Part shown: positions 36,753-46,424 of the stretch, in pieces
Layout: every line of letters begins with the position of its first letter
How positions within the stretch are numbered: position 1 is the stretch's first letter
Source of the DNA: Streptomyces galbus
GTDB lineage: Bacteria; Actinomycetota; Actinomycetes; Streptomycetales; Streptomycetaceae
Length of the DNA stretch: 64,000 nucleotides
NCBI RefSeq assembly: GCF_005280195.1
Contig: NZ_SZPR01000009.1
Location: 80,957-144,956, forward strand
Reading direction: 5' to 3'
Position numbers and translations under genes: made by a program
Notes under the pieces: model-generated
What the model was told of the DNA's origin: nothing
The model's database searches: none
The model's input: only the letters and a program-made list of their open reading frames with translations

Positions 36753-37061
36753 TCAGCCGCCCAGGGCCCGGACCCCCGCCGTCACCACCACGGCCGCCGC
36801 GACGACCAGCAGGAACGGTGCCCGCAGCACGACGGCCACGGCGGCCGCGGCGAGCCCGGCGGCGCGGGCGTCCAGCACCAGCGTGTGGCCGTCGGCGAAG
36901 GTCTGCTGGGCCGTGAGGGCGGCCAGGAGCGCCACGGGCAGCAGGGCGGCGAGCCTGCGGACGACCGGCCGTTCCAGGACTCCGGCGGGCACCAGGAGCC
37001 CGGCCAGCTTGACGACGTAGCAGCCGATCGCGGTCGCGCCGATGGCGATCCAGGTGTTCAC
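36753..37061 (-). CDS. azlD: Branched-chain amino acid exporter small subunit AzlD
   Basis: A 102-residue protein with four hydrophobic segments (WIAIGATAIGCYVVKLAGLL; LLPVALLAALTAQQTF; AAGLAAAAVAVVLRAPFLLVVAAAVVV). This matches AzlD. GTG 37061 overlaps the azlC stop by 4 nt. AzlC and AzlD together form a branched-chain amino acid (and azaleucine) exporter. Confidence 0.9.
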   Translation of the reverse strand: MNTWIAIGATAIGCYVVKLAGLLVPAGVLERPVVRRLAALLPVALLAALTAQQTFADGHTLVLDARAAGLAAAAVAVVLRAPFLLVVAAAVVVTAGVRALGG

Positions 37062-37864
37062 CGCTGGTCCCCGTCCTCGTCGTCGTGTGCCTCCGCCGCC
37101 TGCGCGTGCGGCCCCTGTCCTCCTTGCGGGTCCACGGCGTCGCCCGGGAGGCGGCGCTCCCGGGCCGCGCCGTCCCCGCCCCGGCGCATGCCCTGCGCCC
37201 ACAGCACCGCCGGTGCCGCCAGGGCCGCGACCAGGACGGGCACGCCCGCCGGCAGGACGGGCAGCAGACCGAGGCCGAGCAGGACGGCGCAGCCGGCCAC
37301 CGTCCGCTCGGTGCCGGACTTCAGCATGGGCGCGAGCAGCGCCAGGAAGACCGCGGGGCCCGCCGCGTCGAGCCCCCACGCGTCCGTGTCGCCGATGGCC
37401 TCCGCACCCAGGGCGCCCAGCAGCGTGGTGAGGTTCCACAGCACGTAGAGGGTGAGCCCGGTCACGGCGAAGCCGATCCGCACGCCCCGCCGGTCGGTCT
37501 GTGCCAGCGCCACGGCCGTCGTCTCGTCGATGACCCACTGCGCGGCGAACGGGCGCAGCACGCGCGGCAGCGCCAGCAACTGGGACAGGCGCAGCCCGTA
37601 GAACGCGTTGCGCACGCCCAGGAAGAAGGCACCCGCGGCCGCCGTGAGCGGGTTGCCGCCCGCCGCGAGCGCCCCCACGAGGGCGAACTGGGAGGCGCCG
37701 GTGAACACCAGCAGGCTCAGCGCGCAGGTCTGCCACACCGAGAGTCCGCTGCCCGCCGAGGTCACCCCGAAGGCGAACCCCGACAGTCCCACGGCGATGC
37801 CCACCCCCAGGGCGTCCCGTACGACGGCCCGGTCCGGCCGTCGCGCGCCGTCGGGTCCTGTCAC
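37058..37864 (-). CDS. azlC: Branched-chain amino acid exporter large subunit AzlC
   Basis: A 268-residue membrane protein. Family motifs GFAFGVTSAGSGLSVWQT, FTGASQFALVGALAAGG, FFLGVRNAFYGLRLS and WVIDETTAVALAQ are clear. The C-terminal ~45 residues are a charged tail. GTG 37864 makes a 4-nt GTGA overlap with the AraC-family gene; GTG 37897, overlapping by 37 nt, is the alternative. The three genes are one operon, so the regulator probably controls the exporter. Confidence 0.9.
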   Translation of the reverse strand: MTGPDGARRPDRAVVRDALGVGIAVGLSGFAFGVTSAGSGLSVWQTCALSLLVFTGASQFALVGALAAGGNPLTAAAGAFFLGVRNAFYGLRLSQLLALPRVLRPFAAQWVIDETTAVALAQTDRRGVRIGFAVTGLTLYVLWNLTTLLGALGAEAIGDTDAWGLDAAGPAVFLALLAPMLKSGTERTVAGCAVLLGLGLLPVLPAGVPVLVAALAAPAVLWAQGMRRGGDGAARERRLPGDAVDPQGGQGPHAQAAEAHDDEDGDQR

Positions 37865-38802
37865 GTCCGTGTCCGCGAGTGCTGTTCGTTCTCCCACGCG
37901 TCCGACGGTAGGAGCAGCCGCGCCGCGGTGTCTTGTACGTTCTTGCGCCCGCCGCCCCCTTGGTCCTCCGGCTCGCCCCGGCCCGAGCGCTCCCGCCGGT
38001 ACGCGCCCGGCGGTACGCCCACGATGCGGGTGAAGTGGCGGTTGAGGTGGGGCTGGTCGGTGAAGCCGACGGCCACGGCGGCCTCGGCCGGGGCGGTCCC
38101 GGCGTCCAGCATCCGCCGGGCCCGCCGCACCCGCGCGTCGGTGAGCCACGCGTGCGGCGGCATGCCGTAGGCGTCCCGGAAGGCGCGCAGCAGGGCGAAC
38201 GGACCGGTGCCCAGGTCGGCGGCCAGCCTGTCGAGGGTCGGCGGCTCGGCGAGCCGTTCCTCCAGCACGGTCCGCGCGCGTGCCGCGAGGCGGGCACCGG
38301 CGGTGCGCACCGGCCGGGCCGGCAGCGAGCCGCCGTTCAGCCGGAGCAGGCGGGTCACGGCCACCCGCAGCAGTGTGTCGGCGGCCAGCGCGTTGCCCTC
38401 GTCGGCGGCCCGGAGCACCTTGTGCACGAGCGCACCCGCGTAGGGGTCGACGAGCACCGGGCTGACGAACGCGGGCGTGCCCCGCAGCGTCGTCGTCTCG
38501 GCCGCTATCGCCGCGACCACCTCGGGCGACGGGTACACCGCCCCGTACCGCCACCCCTCGGGCACCCCGGCCCGCCCGGTGTGCGGGGTGTCCGGGTTGA
38601 CCAGAGCGAGGGCGCCGGGCCCGGCGTACTGCTCCGCGCCGCCGTGGCGGAAGACCTCCACGCCGTCGGCGATGGCGGCGATCACGAACTCCTCGTGGGT
38701 GTGCCGCACGAACGCCTTGCGGACGTACCGCGCCCGCAGCAGGTCGACGCCGGGCAGCTCCTCGTACCGCCAGTGCCGTGCCCGCTCGCCCGAACCCGCC
38801 AT
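37861..38802 (-). CDS. AraC-family transcriptional regulator of azlCD
   Basis: A 313-residue regulator. An N-terminal cupin sensor domain (FVRHTHEEFVIAAIADGVEVFRHGG ... GALALVNPDTPHTG) is followed by the AraC double helix-turn-helix (LDRLAADLGTGPFALLRAFRDAYGMPPHAWL; PAEAAVAVGFTDQPHLNRHFTRIVGVPPGAYRR). The C-terminal ~45 residues form an unusual polar tail that overlaps the azlC start region. AraC-AzlCD linkage is common, and the regulator probably senses a branched-chain amino acid (inference). Confidence 0.88.
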   Translation of the reverse strand: MAGSGERARHWRYEELPGVDLLRARYVRKAFVRHTHEEFVIAAIADGVEVFRHGGAEQYAGPGALALVNPDTPHTGRAGVPEGWRYGAVYPSPEVVAAIAAETTTLRGTPAFVSPVLVDPYAGALVHKVLRAADEGNALAADTLLRVAVTRLLRLNGGSLPARPVRTAGARLAARARTVLEERLAEPPTLDRLAADLGTGPFALLRAFRDAYGMPPHAWLTDARVRRARRMLDAGTAPAEAAVAVGFTDQPHLNRHFTRIVGVPPGAYRRERSGRGEPEDQGGGGRKNVQDTAARLLLPSDAWENEQHSRTRT

Positions 38803-38894
38803 GCCCCCATTCTCCGTCCCGCCGACCGTCGCTCGGGGCCGCGCCGTCCGCGCAGCTCAGGACCATTGTCAGTGGCCGGGTGCAGGATGGACGC

Positions 38895-41800
38895 ATGGTC
38901 AGCTCCGCACACCGGGCCCTCGACGGCTTCTCCCCCGCGACCCGCGGCTGGTTCACGGGGGCGTTCTCCGCGCCCACCGCGGCCCAGGCGGGCGCGTGGC
39001 GGGCCATCGGTGAGGGCTCGGACGTGCTGGTGGTGGCCCCGACCGGCTCCGGCAAGACCCTGGCGGCCTTCCTCGCCGCGCTGGACCAGCTCGCCTCCAC
39101 GCCCCCGCCGGCCGACCCGAAGAAGCGCTGCCGCGTGCTGTACGTGTCCCCGCTGAAGGCCCTCGCGGTGGACGTGGAGCGCAACCTCCGCAGCCCCCTG
39201 ACCGGCATCCGCCAGGAGTCGGTGCGCCTGGGCCTGCCCGAGCCCGAGGTGAAGGTGGGCATCCGCTCCGGTGACACCCCGCCCGCCGAGCGCCGCGCGC
39301 TGTCCACGCGCCCGCCGGACATCCTGATCACCACGCCGGAGTCGCTGTTCCTGATGCTGACGTCGGCCACGCGCGACGCGCTGACCGGCGTGGAGACGGT
39401 CATCCTGGACGAGGTGCACGCGGTCGCGGGCACCAAGCGCGGGGCGCACCTGGCGCTGTCCCTGGAGCGGCTGGACGAGCTGTTGCCGAAGCCGGCCCGC
39501 CGCATCGGCCTGTCGGCGACGGTCCGCCCGGTCGACGAGGTCGCCCGGTACCTCTCGCCGCGCCGCAAGGTGGAGATCGTCCAGCCGGAGTCCGGCAAGG
39601 AGTTCGACCTGTCGGTCGTCGTGCCCGTGGAGGACCTCGCCGAGCTGGGCGGCTCCCCGGTGGCCGACGGCTCGGAGGGCGCCGAGCGCCCCTCGATCTG
39701 GCCGCACGTCGAGGAGCGGATCACCGACCTGGTCCAGTCCCACCGCTCCACGATCGTCTTCGCGAACTCGCGGCGCCTGGCGGAACGGCTGTGCAACCGG
39801 CTGAACGAGATCGCCTACGAGCGCGCCACCGGCGAGCCCCTGGACGAGCACCACGCCCCGGCCGAGCTGATGGGCGGCTCGGGCGCCGCCCAGGGCGCCC
39901 CGCCGGTCATCGCGCGCGCCCACCACGGGTCGGTCTCCAAGGAGCAGCGGGCCCTGGTGGAGGAGGACCTGAAGGCGGGCCGTCTGCCCGCCGTGGTCGC
40001 CACGTCCAGCCTGGAACTGGGCATCGACATGGGCGCCGTCGACCTCGTCGTGCAGGTCGAGTCCCCGCCGTCGGTCGCCTCCGGCCTGCAGCGCGTGGGC
40101 CGCGCCGGCCACCAGGTGGGCGCGGTCTCCACGGGCGTGGTCTTCCCGAAGTACCGGGGCGACCTGGTCCAGGCGGCCGTCGTCACCGAGCGGATGCGCC
40201 AGGGTGCGATCGAGTCCCTGCGCGTCCCCGCCAATCCGCTGGACGTCCTGGCCCAGCAGCTGGTCGCGATGACCTCGATGGACACCTGGCAGGTGGACGA
40301 CCTGCTGGCGATGGTCCGCCGGGCCGCGCCGTTCGCCTCGCTGCCGGAGTCGGCGTTCACCGCGACCCTCGACATGCTCGCCGGCCGCTACCCGTCGGAC
40401 GCGTTCGCCGAGCTGCGCCCGCGCGTGGTGTGGGACCGGGTCACCGGCACCGTGACCGGCCGCCCCGGCGCGCAGCGCCTCGCCGTCACCTCGGGCGGCA
40501 CGATCCCCGACCGCGGTCTGTTCGGCGTCTTCCTCGCGGGCTCCGACCCGAAGAAGGGCGGCGGCCGGGTCGGTGAGCTGGACGAGGAGATGGTCTACGA
40601 GTCGCGCGTGGGCGACGTGTTCACGCTCGGCACCAGCTCCTGGCGCATCGAGGACATCACCCGCGACCGGGTGCTGGTCTCCCCCGCGCCCGGCGTGCCG
40701 GGACGGCTGCCCTTCTGGAAGGGCGACCAGCTCGGCCGCCCGCTGGAACTGGGCCGCGCCGTGGGCGCGTTCCTGCGCGAGGTGGGCTCGCTGTCCAAGG
40801 AGGACGCGCGGCTGCGCCTGCTCACCGCGGGCCTGGACGCGTGGGCCGCGGACAACGTGCTGACCTACCTCGACGAACAGCGCGAGGCCTGCGGCCACGT
40901 CCCCGACGACCGGACCATCGTGGTGGAGCGCTTCCGCGACGAACTGGGCGACTGGCGCGTCGTCGTGCACTCCCCCTTCGGCGCCCAGGTCCACGCCCCC
41001 TGGGCTCTCGCCCTGAACGCGCGCCTCGCCGAGCGATACGGCATGGACGCCCAGGTCATGCACGCCGACGACGGCATCGTGCTGCGCCTGCCCGACGCCG
41101 ACCTGATGGGCCTGGACCTGCTCGACCAGGAGCCCAGGACGGCCGGCACGGAGTACGACGCCGACCAGGCCCCGGTCGGCGCCGCGGACGTCGTCTTCGA
41201 CAAGGGCGAGGTCGACCAGGTCGTCACCGACCAGGTCGGCGGCTCGGCCCTGTTCGCCTCCCGCTTCCGTGAGTGCGCCGCCCGCGCGCTGCTGCTGCCG
41301 CGCCGCAACCCCGGCCGGCGCACCCCGCTGTGGCAGCAGCGCCAGCGGGCCGCGCAACTGCTGGAGGTGGCGAGCGAGTTCGGCTCGTTCCCCATCGTCC
41401 TGGAGGCCGTCCGCGAGTGCCTGCAGGACGTGTTCGACGTCCCCGGGCTCGTGGAGCTGATGGGCGACCTGGAGTCCCGCAAGGTCCGCCTGGTCGAGGT
41501 CACCACGCCCGAGCCGTCGCCCTTCGCCCGCTCCCTGCTCTTCGGCTACGTCGCCCAGTTCCTGTACGAGGGCGACTCCCCGCTCGCCGAGCGCCGCGCC
41601 GCCGCCCTGTCGCTGGACTCCCGGCTGCTCGCCGAACTGCTCGGCCAGGCGGAGCTGCGCGAGCTGCTCGACGCCGAGGTGCTGGCCGAGCTGGAGCAGG
41701 AGCTGCAGTGGCTCACCGAGGACCGTCGCATCAAGGACGCCGAGGGCGTCGCCGACCTGCTGCGCCTCCTCGGCCCGCTCACCGACGCGGAGCTGGCCGA

Positions 41801-43865
41801 GCGCGGCGCCGAGCCGCCGTGGGCGCCCGAGCTGGCCGCCGCCCGCCGCGCCATCAAGGTCCGCGTCGCCGGCGCCGACCACTGGGCCGCGATCGAGGAC
41901 GCGGGCCGCCTGCGCGACGCCCTGGGCACCGCCCTGCCCGTCGGCGTCCCCGAGGCGTTCACCGAGCCGGTGAAGGACCCGCTGGGCGACCTCCTCGCGC
42001 GCTTCGCCCGCACGCACGGCCCGTTCACCTCGGCGCAGGCGGCCGCCCGCTTCGGCCTCGGCGTGGCGGTGACGGAGGGCGCCCTCCAGCGGCTCGCGGC
42101 GAGCGGCCGGGTCGTCCAGGGCGAGTTCCACCCGGCGGGGATCGGCCAGGAGTGGTGCGACGCGACCGTCCTGCGCCGGCTGCGCCGCCGCTCCCTGGCC
42201 GCGCTGCGGCACGAACTGGAGCCGGTACCGCCCGCCGCGCTCGCCCAGTTCCTCCCCCAGTGGCAGCACATCGGCACGGGGCACACGCTGCGCGGCGTCG
42301 ACGGACTGGTGCGCGCCATCGAGCAGTTGCAGGGCGCGTCGGTCCCGGCGTCCGCCCTGGAGAAACTCGTCCTGCCCTCCCGCGTGACCGACTACGCCCC
42401 CGCGATGCTCGACGAACTCACCGCCGCGGGCGAGGTCGTGTGGGCGGGCGCGGGCTCCCTGCCCGGCAAGGACGGCTGGGTCTCCCTGTACCTGGCGGAC
42501 GCCGCCCCGCTGCTCCTGCCCGCGCCGCACCCACTGGAGCTGACCGCCCTGCACCAGTCGGTGCTCGACGCCCTCTCCGGCGGCTACGGCCTGTTCTTCC
42601 GCCAGATCGCCGACCAGGTCCGCGCCACCACGCACCCGGACGCCACCGACCCCCACCTCGCCGACGCCCTGTGGGACCTGGCCTGGTCGGGCCGCCTCAC
42701 CAACGACACCCTCGCGCCGATGCGCTCCCTGCTGGGCTCCGGCCGCACCGCGGGGTCCACGGCCCACCGCGCCAAGCGCGCGGTCCCGCGCGGCCGCTAC
42801 GGCTCGCTGACGGCCGCCGCCCGCTCCGCCTCCCGGGGCGGCCCCCCGACGGTCGCGGGCCGCTGGTCACTGCTGCCGGCCCACGAGAGCGACCCCACGG
42901 TCCGCGCCCACGCCCTGGCCCGTTCGCTGCTCGACCGGCACGGCGTGGTGACCCGGGGCGCGGTCTCCGCCGAGGGCGTCGAAGGCGGCTTCTCGGCGAC
43001 GTACCGCGTCCTGTCCGCCTTCGAGGACAGCGGCCAGGCCCGCCGCGGCTACGTCGTCGAGGGGCTCGGCGCCGCCCAGTTCGCGATGGACGGCGCGGTG
43101 GACCGCCTGCGCGCGGTGGCCAACGCGCGCGACCGCGGAGACGGCCGCGTGGACCCGACGGTCTTCGGCACGGTGGGCCCCGACGGCGGGGCGCCCACGG
43201 GAGCCACCGGCTTCGACGCGCCCGCCCCGTACGCCTCGCTCCCCGACTTCGCCGACGCCCCGGACGCGGACTTCCCGGACTTCGCGGCCACCCCCAGCGA
43301 GTGGATCTCCCCGCGCGACCTGTCCGACCCGGGCGCCGGCGGCCCGCGCGGCGGCTCGCCGAACCCGTACGCCGCCGCCTCCCGCGGCCGAGACGGCCAG
43401 AACCCCTACGGCCAGGGCGCGTACGGCCAGCGCTTCGCGCACCGGGGCGGCCGCCGTGACCCTTCCGCCTCGCGCGCGGTCGTCCTGGCCGCCGCCGACC
43501 CGGCGAACGCGTACGGCGCCGCCCTGGGCTGGCCGGAGCCCCCGACGGGAGCGGGGCACAAACCGGGCCGCAAGGCCGGTTCCCTGGTGGTGCTGGTCGA
43601 CGGCGAACTGACGCTCTACATGGAGCGCGGCGGCAAGACCCTGCTGGCCTGGCCCGCCACGGCGGACGGTGACACCGCCCCCGGTGACGACCCCAGACTG
43701 CAGATCGCGGCGGAAGCCCTCGCCACGGCGGCCCGCGCGGGTGCCCTGGGCACGGTCACCGTGGAGCGCGTCAACGGCGCCTCGGCCCTGACCTCCCCCC
43801 TCGGGACCCTGCTGGAGACGGCGGGCTTCATCGCGACCCCCAGAGGGCTGCGCCTGCGTGCCTGA
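38895..43865 (+). CDS. lhr: Large ATP-dependent helicase Lhr
   Basis: A 1656-residue superfamily 2 helicase that unwinds DNA and RNA:DNA hybrids and is linked to DNA repair. Walker A APTGSGKT at 48-55, motif II DEVH at 172-175, SAT in IGLSATVRP and motif VI QRVGRAGHQ are intact. The winged-helix and Lhr core domains follow, with a long Lhr C-terminal region. Between about residues 1420 and 1525 lies a disordered Asp/Gly/Pro/Tyr-rich insertion. ATG 38895. The Nei2-type glycosylase gene follows 65 bp later and is probably cotranscribed. No frameshift seen. Confidence 0.95.
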   Translation: MVSSAHRALDGFSPATRGWFTGAFSAPTAAQAGAWRAIGEGSDVLVVAPTGSGKTLAAFLAALDQLASTPPPADPKKRCRVLYVSPLKALAVDVERNLRSPLTGIRQESVRLGLPEPEVKVGIRSGDTPPAERRALSTRPPDILITTPESLFLMLTSATRDALTGVETVILDEVHAVAGTKRGAHLALSLERLDELLPKPARRIGLSATVRPVDEVARYLSPRRKVEIVQPESGKEFDLSVVVPVEDLAELGGSPVADGSEGAERPSIWPHVEERITDLVQSHRSTIVFANSRRLAERLCNRLNEIAYERATGEPLDEHHAPAELMGGSGAAQGAPPVIARAHHGSVSKEQRALVEEDLKAGRLPAVVATSSLELGIDMGAVDLVVQVESPPSVASGLQRVGRAGHQVGAVSTGVVFPKYRGDLVQAAVVTERMRQGAIESLRVPANPLDVLAQQLVAMTSMDTWQVDDLLAMVRRAAPFASLPESAFTATLDMLAGRYPSDAFAELRPRVVWDRVTGTVTGRPGAQRLAVTSGGTIPDRGLFGVFLAGSDPKKGGGRVGELDEEMVYESRVGDVFTLGTSSWRIEDITRDRVLVSPAPGVPGRLPFWKGDQLGRPLELGRAVGAFLREVGSLSKEDARLRLLTAGLDAWAADNVLTYLDEQREACGHVPDDRTIVVERFRDELGDWRVVVHSPFGAQVHAPWALALNARLAERYGMDAQVMHADDGIVLRLPDADLMGLDLLDQEPRTAGTEYDADQAPVGAADVVFDKGEVDQVVTDQVGGSALFASRFRECAARALLLPRRNPGRRTPLWQQRQRAAQLLEVASEFGSFPIVLEAVRECLQDVFDVPGLVELMGDLESRKVRLVEVTTPEPSPFARSLLFGYVAQFLYEGDSPLAERRAAALSLDSRLLAELLGQAELRELLDAEVLAELEQELQWLTEDRRIKDAEGVADLLRLLGPLTDAELAERGAEPPWAPELAAARRAIKVRVAGADHWAAIEDAGRLRDALGTALPVGVPEAFTEPVKDPLGDLLARFARTHGPFTSAQAAARFGLGVAVTEGALQRLAASGRVVQGEFHPAGIGQEWCDATVLRRLRRRSLAALRHELEPVPPAALAQFLPQWQHIGTGHTLRGVDGLVRAIEQLQGASVPASALEKLVLPSRVTDYAPAMLDELTAAGEVVWAGAGSLPGKDGWVSLYLADAAPLLLPAPHPLELTALHQSVLDALSGGYGLFFRQIADQVRATTHPDATDPHLADALWDLAWSGRLTNDTLAPMRSLLGSGRTAGSTAHRAKRAVPRGRYGSLTAAARSASRGGPPTVAGRWSLLPAHESDPTVRAHALARSLLDRHGVVTRGAVSAEGVEGGFSATYRVLSAFEDSGQARRGYVVEGLGAAQFAMDGAVDRLRAVANARDRGDGRVDPTVFGTVGPDGGAPTGATGFDAPAPYASLPDFADAPDADFPDFAATPSEWISPRDLSDPGAGGPRGGSPNPYAAASRGRDGQNPYGQGAYGQRFAHRGGRRDPSASRAVVLAAADPANAYGAALGWPEPPTGAGHKPGRKAGSLVVLVDGELTLYMERGGKTLLAWPATADGDTAPGDDPRLQIAAEALATAARAGALGTVTVERVNGASALTSPLGTLLETAGFIATPRGLRLRA

Positions 43866-43930
43866 CGCCCTGGGCGCCCTGCCCCGTACCGGGCAGGTTT
43901 CGATCGCCCCGCTCGTGCCACCCTTGACCC

Positions 43931-44785
43931 ATGCCCGAAGGTGACACGGTCTGGCAGGCCGCGCGACGGCTGCACACCGCCCTCGCGGGCAAGGTGCTGA
44001 CCCGCTCCGACCTGCGCGTCCCCAAGTACGCCCTGACCGACCTCACCGGCCGCGCGGTCCTCGACGTCACCCCGCGCGGCAAACACCTCCTCACCCGCGT
44101 CGACGGCGGACTGACGCTCCACTCCCACCTCAGGATGGACGGCGCCTGGAAGGTCTACACCCCCGACCAGCGCTGGAGCGGCGGTCCCGGGTACCAGATC
44201 CGCGCGATCCTCGGCACCGCCGACCGCACCGCCGTCGGCTACCGCCTCCCGGTGCTGGAGCTGCTGCACACCGCCGACGAGGACCAGGTGGTCGGACATC
44301 TCGGTCCCGACCTCCTCGGCTCGGACTGGAACCCCGAGCAGGCGCTGGCGAACCTGCTCGCCGACCCCGATCGCGCCCTCGGCGAGGCCCTGCTCGACCA
44401 GCGCAACCTGGCCGGCATCGGCAATGTCTACAAGTGCGAGCTGTGCTTCCTGCTGGGCGCCACCCCCTGGCTCCCCGTCGGCGCGCTCCCGGCCGACCGC
44501 GCGGCCAAGCTGCCCGCGCTCGCCCAGCGGCTCCTGGAGGTCAACCGGGACCGCCCGATCCGCAACACCACGGGCCGCCGGGGCCCAGAGGTCTTCGTCT
44601 ACGGCCGGGCCCGCCGGCCCTGCCTGCGCTGCGGCACCCCCATCCGGCTCGCCGACCAGGGCGACGGCTCCCGCGACCGCCCGACGTACTGGTGCCCGAC
44701 CTGCCAGACCGGCCCGGCACCCACCCGTCCCGCCACGATCCCCACCCCGAAGTCGACGAGTTCCCGCCCCGGCGCCCGGGGGTGA
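43931..44785 (+). CDS. Fpg/Nei-family DNA glycosylase (Nei2 type)
   Basis: A 284-residue base-excision repair enzyme. The catalytic N-terminus PEGDT is exposed after Met removal (Pro2 nucleophile, Glu3). The helix-two-turn-helix region reads LLDQRNLAGIGNVYKCELCFL, and the zinc finger has CLRCGTP and YWCPTCQ. The domain order and length fit bacterial Nei. It removes oxidised bases and nicks the strand. Lhr-Nei2 pairing is conserved in actinobacteria and suggests joint repair. Confidence 0.93.
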   Translation: MPEGDTVWQAARRLHTALAGKVLTRSDLRVPKYALTDLTGRAVLDVTPRGKHLLTRVDGGLTLHSHLRMDGAWKVYTPDQRWSGGPGYQIRAILGTADRTAVGYRLPVLELLHTADEDQVVGHLGPDLLGSDWNPEQALANLLADPDRALGEALLDQRNLAGIGNVYKCELCFLLGATPWLPVGALPADRAAKLPALAQRLLEVNRDRPIRNTTGRRGPEVFVYGRARRPCLRCGTPIRLADQGDGSRDRPTYWCPTCQTGPAPTRPATIPTPKSTSSRPGARG

Positions 44786-44850
44786 CAACCGTCCGAGGCT
44801 TCGGAACGGCGCCCCGGCCGCACCGCCCGCTCGCTCCGGGCGATGACCGT

Positions 44851-45120
44851 TCATGACGGTTCGGCCCCGTCCCCCACGACACCCCGATCCCGCTCCGCAC
44901 CCCACCCCCACGCCTCGCGCCACCGCCCCGCCGCCAGCGCGCCTGCCGCCCGGCCCTTCGGCACGCAGTGCACCGGCAGCAGGCTCAGCCCCCACCCGCC
45001 GGCCGCCACGGCGCCCTCCACGGGCCCGGCGCCGGGCGCCAGGGCCAGGCGCAGCACGGCCCACCACCACACCGCCCCGAAGCCCAGGGCGGCCCCCCAG
45101 CGCACGCTTCGCCCTGCCAT
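44851..45120 (-). CDS. Small membrane protein, unknown function
   Basis: 89 residues with a hydrophobic segment at about 9-28 (WGAALGFGAVWWWAVLRLAL) and a second weaker one (EGAVAAGGWGLSLLPVH). The C-terminal half is Arg/Gly-rich and cytosolic. ATG 45120 follows GGAAGG. Convergent with nei and downstream of dps. I recognise no family. Confidence 0.65.
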   Translation of the reverse strand: MAGRSVRWGAALGFGAVWWWAVLRLALAPGAGPVEGAVAAGGWGLSLLPVHCVPKGRAAGALAAGRWREAWGWGAERDRGVVGDGAEPS

Positions 45121-45236
45121 GGCCCGCACCTTCCTCCCGCCCGGCCGGACGCCGGAGCAAGCCCGCACGGCCCGGCAGGGAGCCCCGGCAGCACCGCGCC
45201 CGGACGCCTCCAGCACGGTCCACGGCAACCGCCGTG

Positions 45237-45707
45237 TCAGCTGTTCTCCGCCTGGAACATCCAGTGGTGCTTCTCCAGGTCCGCCGTGATCGTGATGAAG
45301 ATGTCCTGGCTGACCGGGTCCGCCTCGGCCGTCGTCGTCACGCGTTCCCTCATCCGGGTGATCACCGAGCCCAGCGCCGCCACCAGGGCCCCCACCGCGT
45401 CCGTGTCCTTGACCCAGCCCGGCGCCACGGCGGCGATCCCGCTGCCGGAGGCCACGGTCGCGGCCCGGCCGTCGGGCGACACCCCGAGCGCCGAGGCCCG
45501 CTCGGCGACCGTGTCGGAGTGGGTGCGCGCGCTGTCCACGACCTCGTCGAGCTGGAGGTGGACGGAGCGGAACCGGGGGCCCACGACGTTCCAGTGGACC
45601 TGCTTGGCGACGAGGCCCAGATCGACCAGGTCGACCAGTGCGCCCTGCAGTGCTTCGGACACGGTCTTCAGGTCGCCCTCGGGCAACGGGCTCTTCACGA
45701 CGGACAT
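45237..45707 (-). CDS. Dps/ferritin-like DNA-binding protein
   Basis: A 156-residue Dps-family protein. The ferroxidase ligands lie in AKQVHWNVVGPRFRSVHLQLDEVVDSARTHSDTVAERASALG, and the C-terminal helix reads DIFITITADLEKHHWMF. Dps binds DNA, stores iron and protects against oxidative stress. The start ATG 45707 is preferred over ATG 45713, because GGGAG sits 6 nt before it. A hairpin lies upstream, between this gene and clgR. Confidence 0.9.
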   Translation of the reverse strand: MSVVKSPLPEGDLKTVSEALQGALVDLVDLGLVAKQVHWNVVGPRFRSVHLQLDEVVDSARTHSDTVAERASALGVSPDGRAATVASGSGIAAVAPGWVKDTDAVGALVAALGSVITRMRERVTTTAEADPVSQDIFITITADLEKHHWMFQAENS

Positions 45708-45815
45708 GGACATCTCCCGGCTCGGATACCGCGCACTCCCCCGCTGGCCCCTCCACGATGACGTCCCGGCCCCGGAGCGGCAAACGGACGCATACCGGAC
45801 ACCACGGGAACGAGA

Positions 45816-45869
45816 AAGCCCCGGCCGGTCTCGCCCGGGGTCTGCCCGGAGAAACCCCGGCCGGGGCTT
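45816..45869. terminator. Inverted repeat between clgR and dps genes
   Basis: A perfect 13-bp stem (AAGCCCCGGCCGG at 45816-45828, complement at 45857-45869) with a long inner segment. Probably the terminator of the clgR transcript; it also lies in the dps 5' region. Confidence 0.55.
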
Positions 45870-45934
45870 CGTACGCCTGACGTGCAACTGTCGTGTGCTG
45901 GTCGTGTGCCTGGTGTGCCGCTCAGGGGCGAGCG

Positions 45935-46315
45935 TCAGGCGGCGACCACGTCGACTGCCTCGGCGGGCGCCTTGATGGTCACCCGTTCCGGTGGCACACC
46001 GGTCACCGACACGGAGCCCAGCATCGGACGCACCGGCGTGGGCACAGGTTCACTGGGGGTGGCCGCAGCGGACTGGGCCAGCTCGGCGAGGGCGAGTTCG
46101 TCGCTCACTTCCCGCATGAGCTCGGACATCCGTACGTCCAGCGCGTCGCAGATGGCGGAGAGCAGTTCGGAGGAAGCCTCCTTCTGCCCCCGCTCCACCT
46201 CGGAGAGATAGCCGAGTGAGACTCGGGCGGACGAGGAGACTTCGCGCAGAGTACGGCCCTGGCGCTGGCGCTGCCGACGCAGCACGTCACCCAGCAGGCG
46301 ACGGAGCAGAATCAT
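45935..46315 (-). CDS. clgR: XRE-family regulator ClgR
   Basis: A 126-residue activator of clp protease and chaperone genes in actinobacteria. The helix-turn-helix spans about residues 15-70 ([35 protein letters not shown]). The C-terminus ends VDVVAA; the two terminal alanines are the kind of degron by which ClpP removes ClgR in streptomycetes. ATG 46315 follows GAGGAGGGAG. Downstream of cinA, with which it is conserved in synteny. Confidence 0.93.
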   Translation of the reverse strand: MILLRRLLGDVLRRQRQRQGRTLREVSSSARVSLGYLSEVERGQKEASSELLSAICDALDVRMSELMREVSDELALAELAQSAAATPSEPVPTPVRPMLGSVSVTGVPPERVTIKAPAEAVDVVAA

Positions 46316-46424
46316 CGGTGGCTCCCTCCTCGGACCGCGTAGCCGCATCCTTCACGCCCCACCGTACCGCCTTGCGCCGCGGCCGTGCGGGGAGCGATGT
46401 CGTGTTCACTCAGGGCTGCAAACA

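Noticed and set aside
38682..42767. A 1361-codon open frame on the minus strand opposite lhr
   Set aside because: Antisense shadow of Lhr. The composition (Arg/Gly/Val/Gln) is typical of such shadows and no motif is present.
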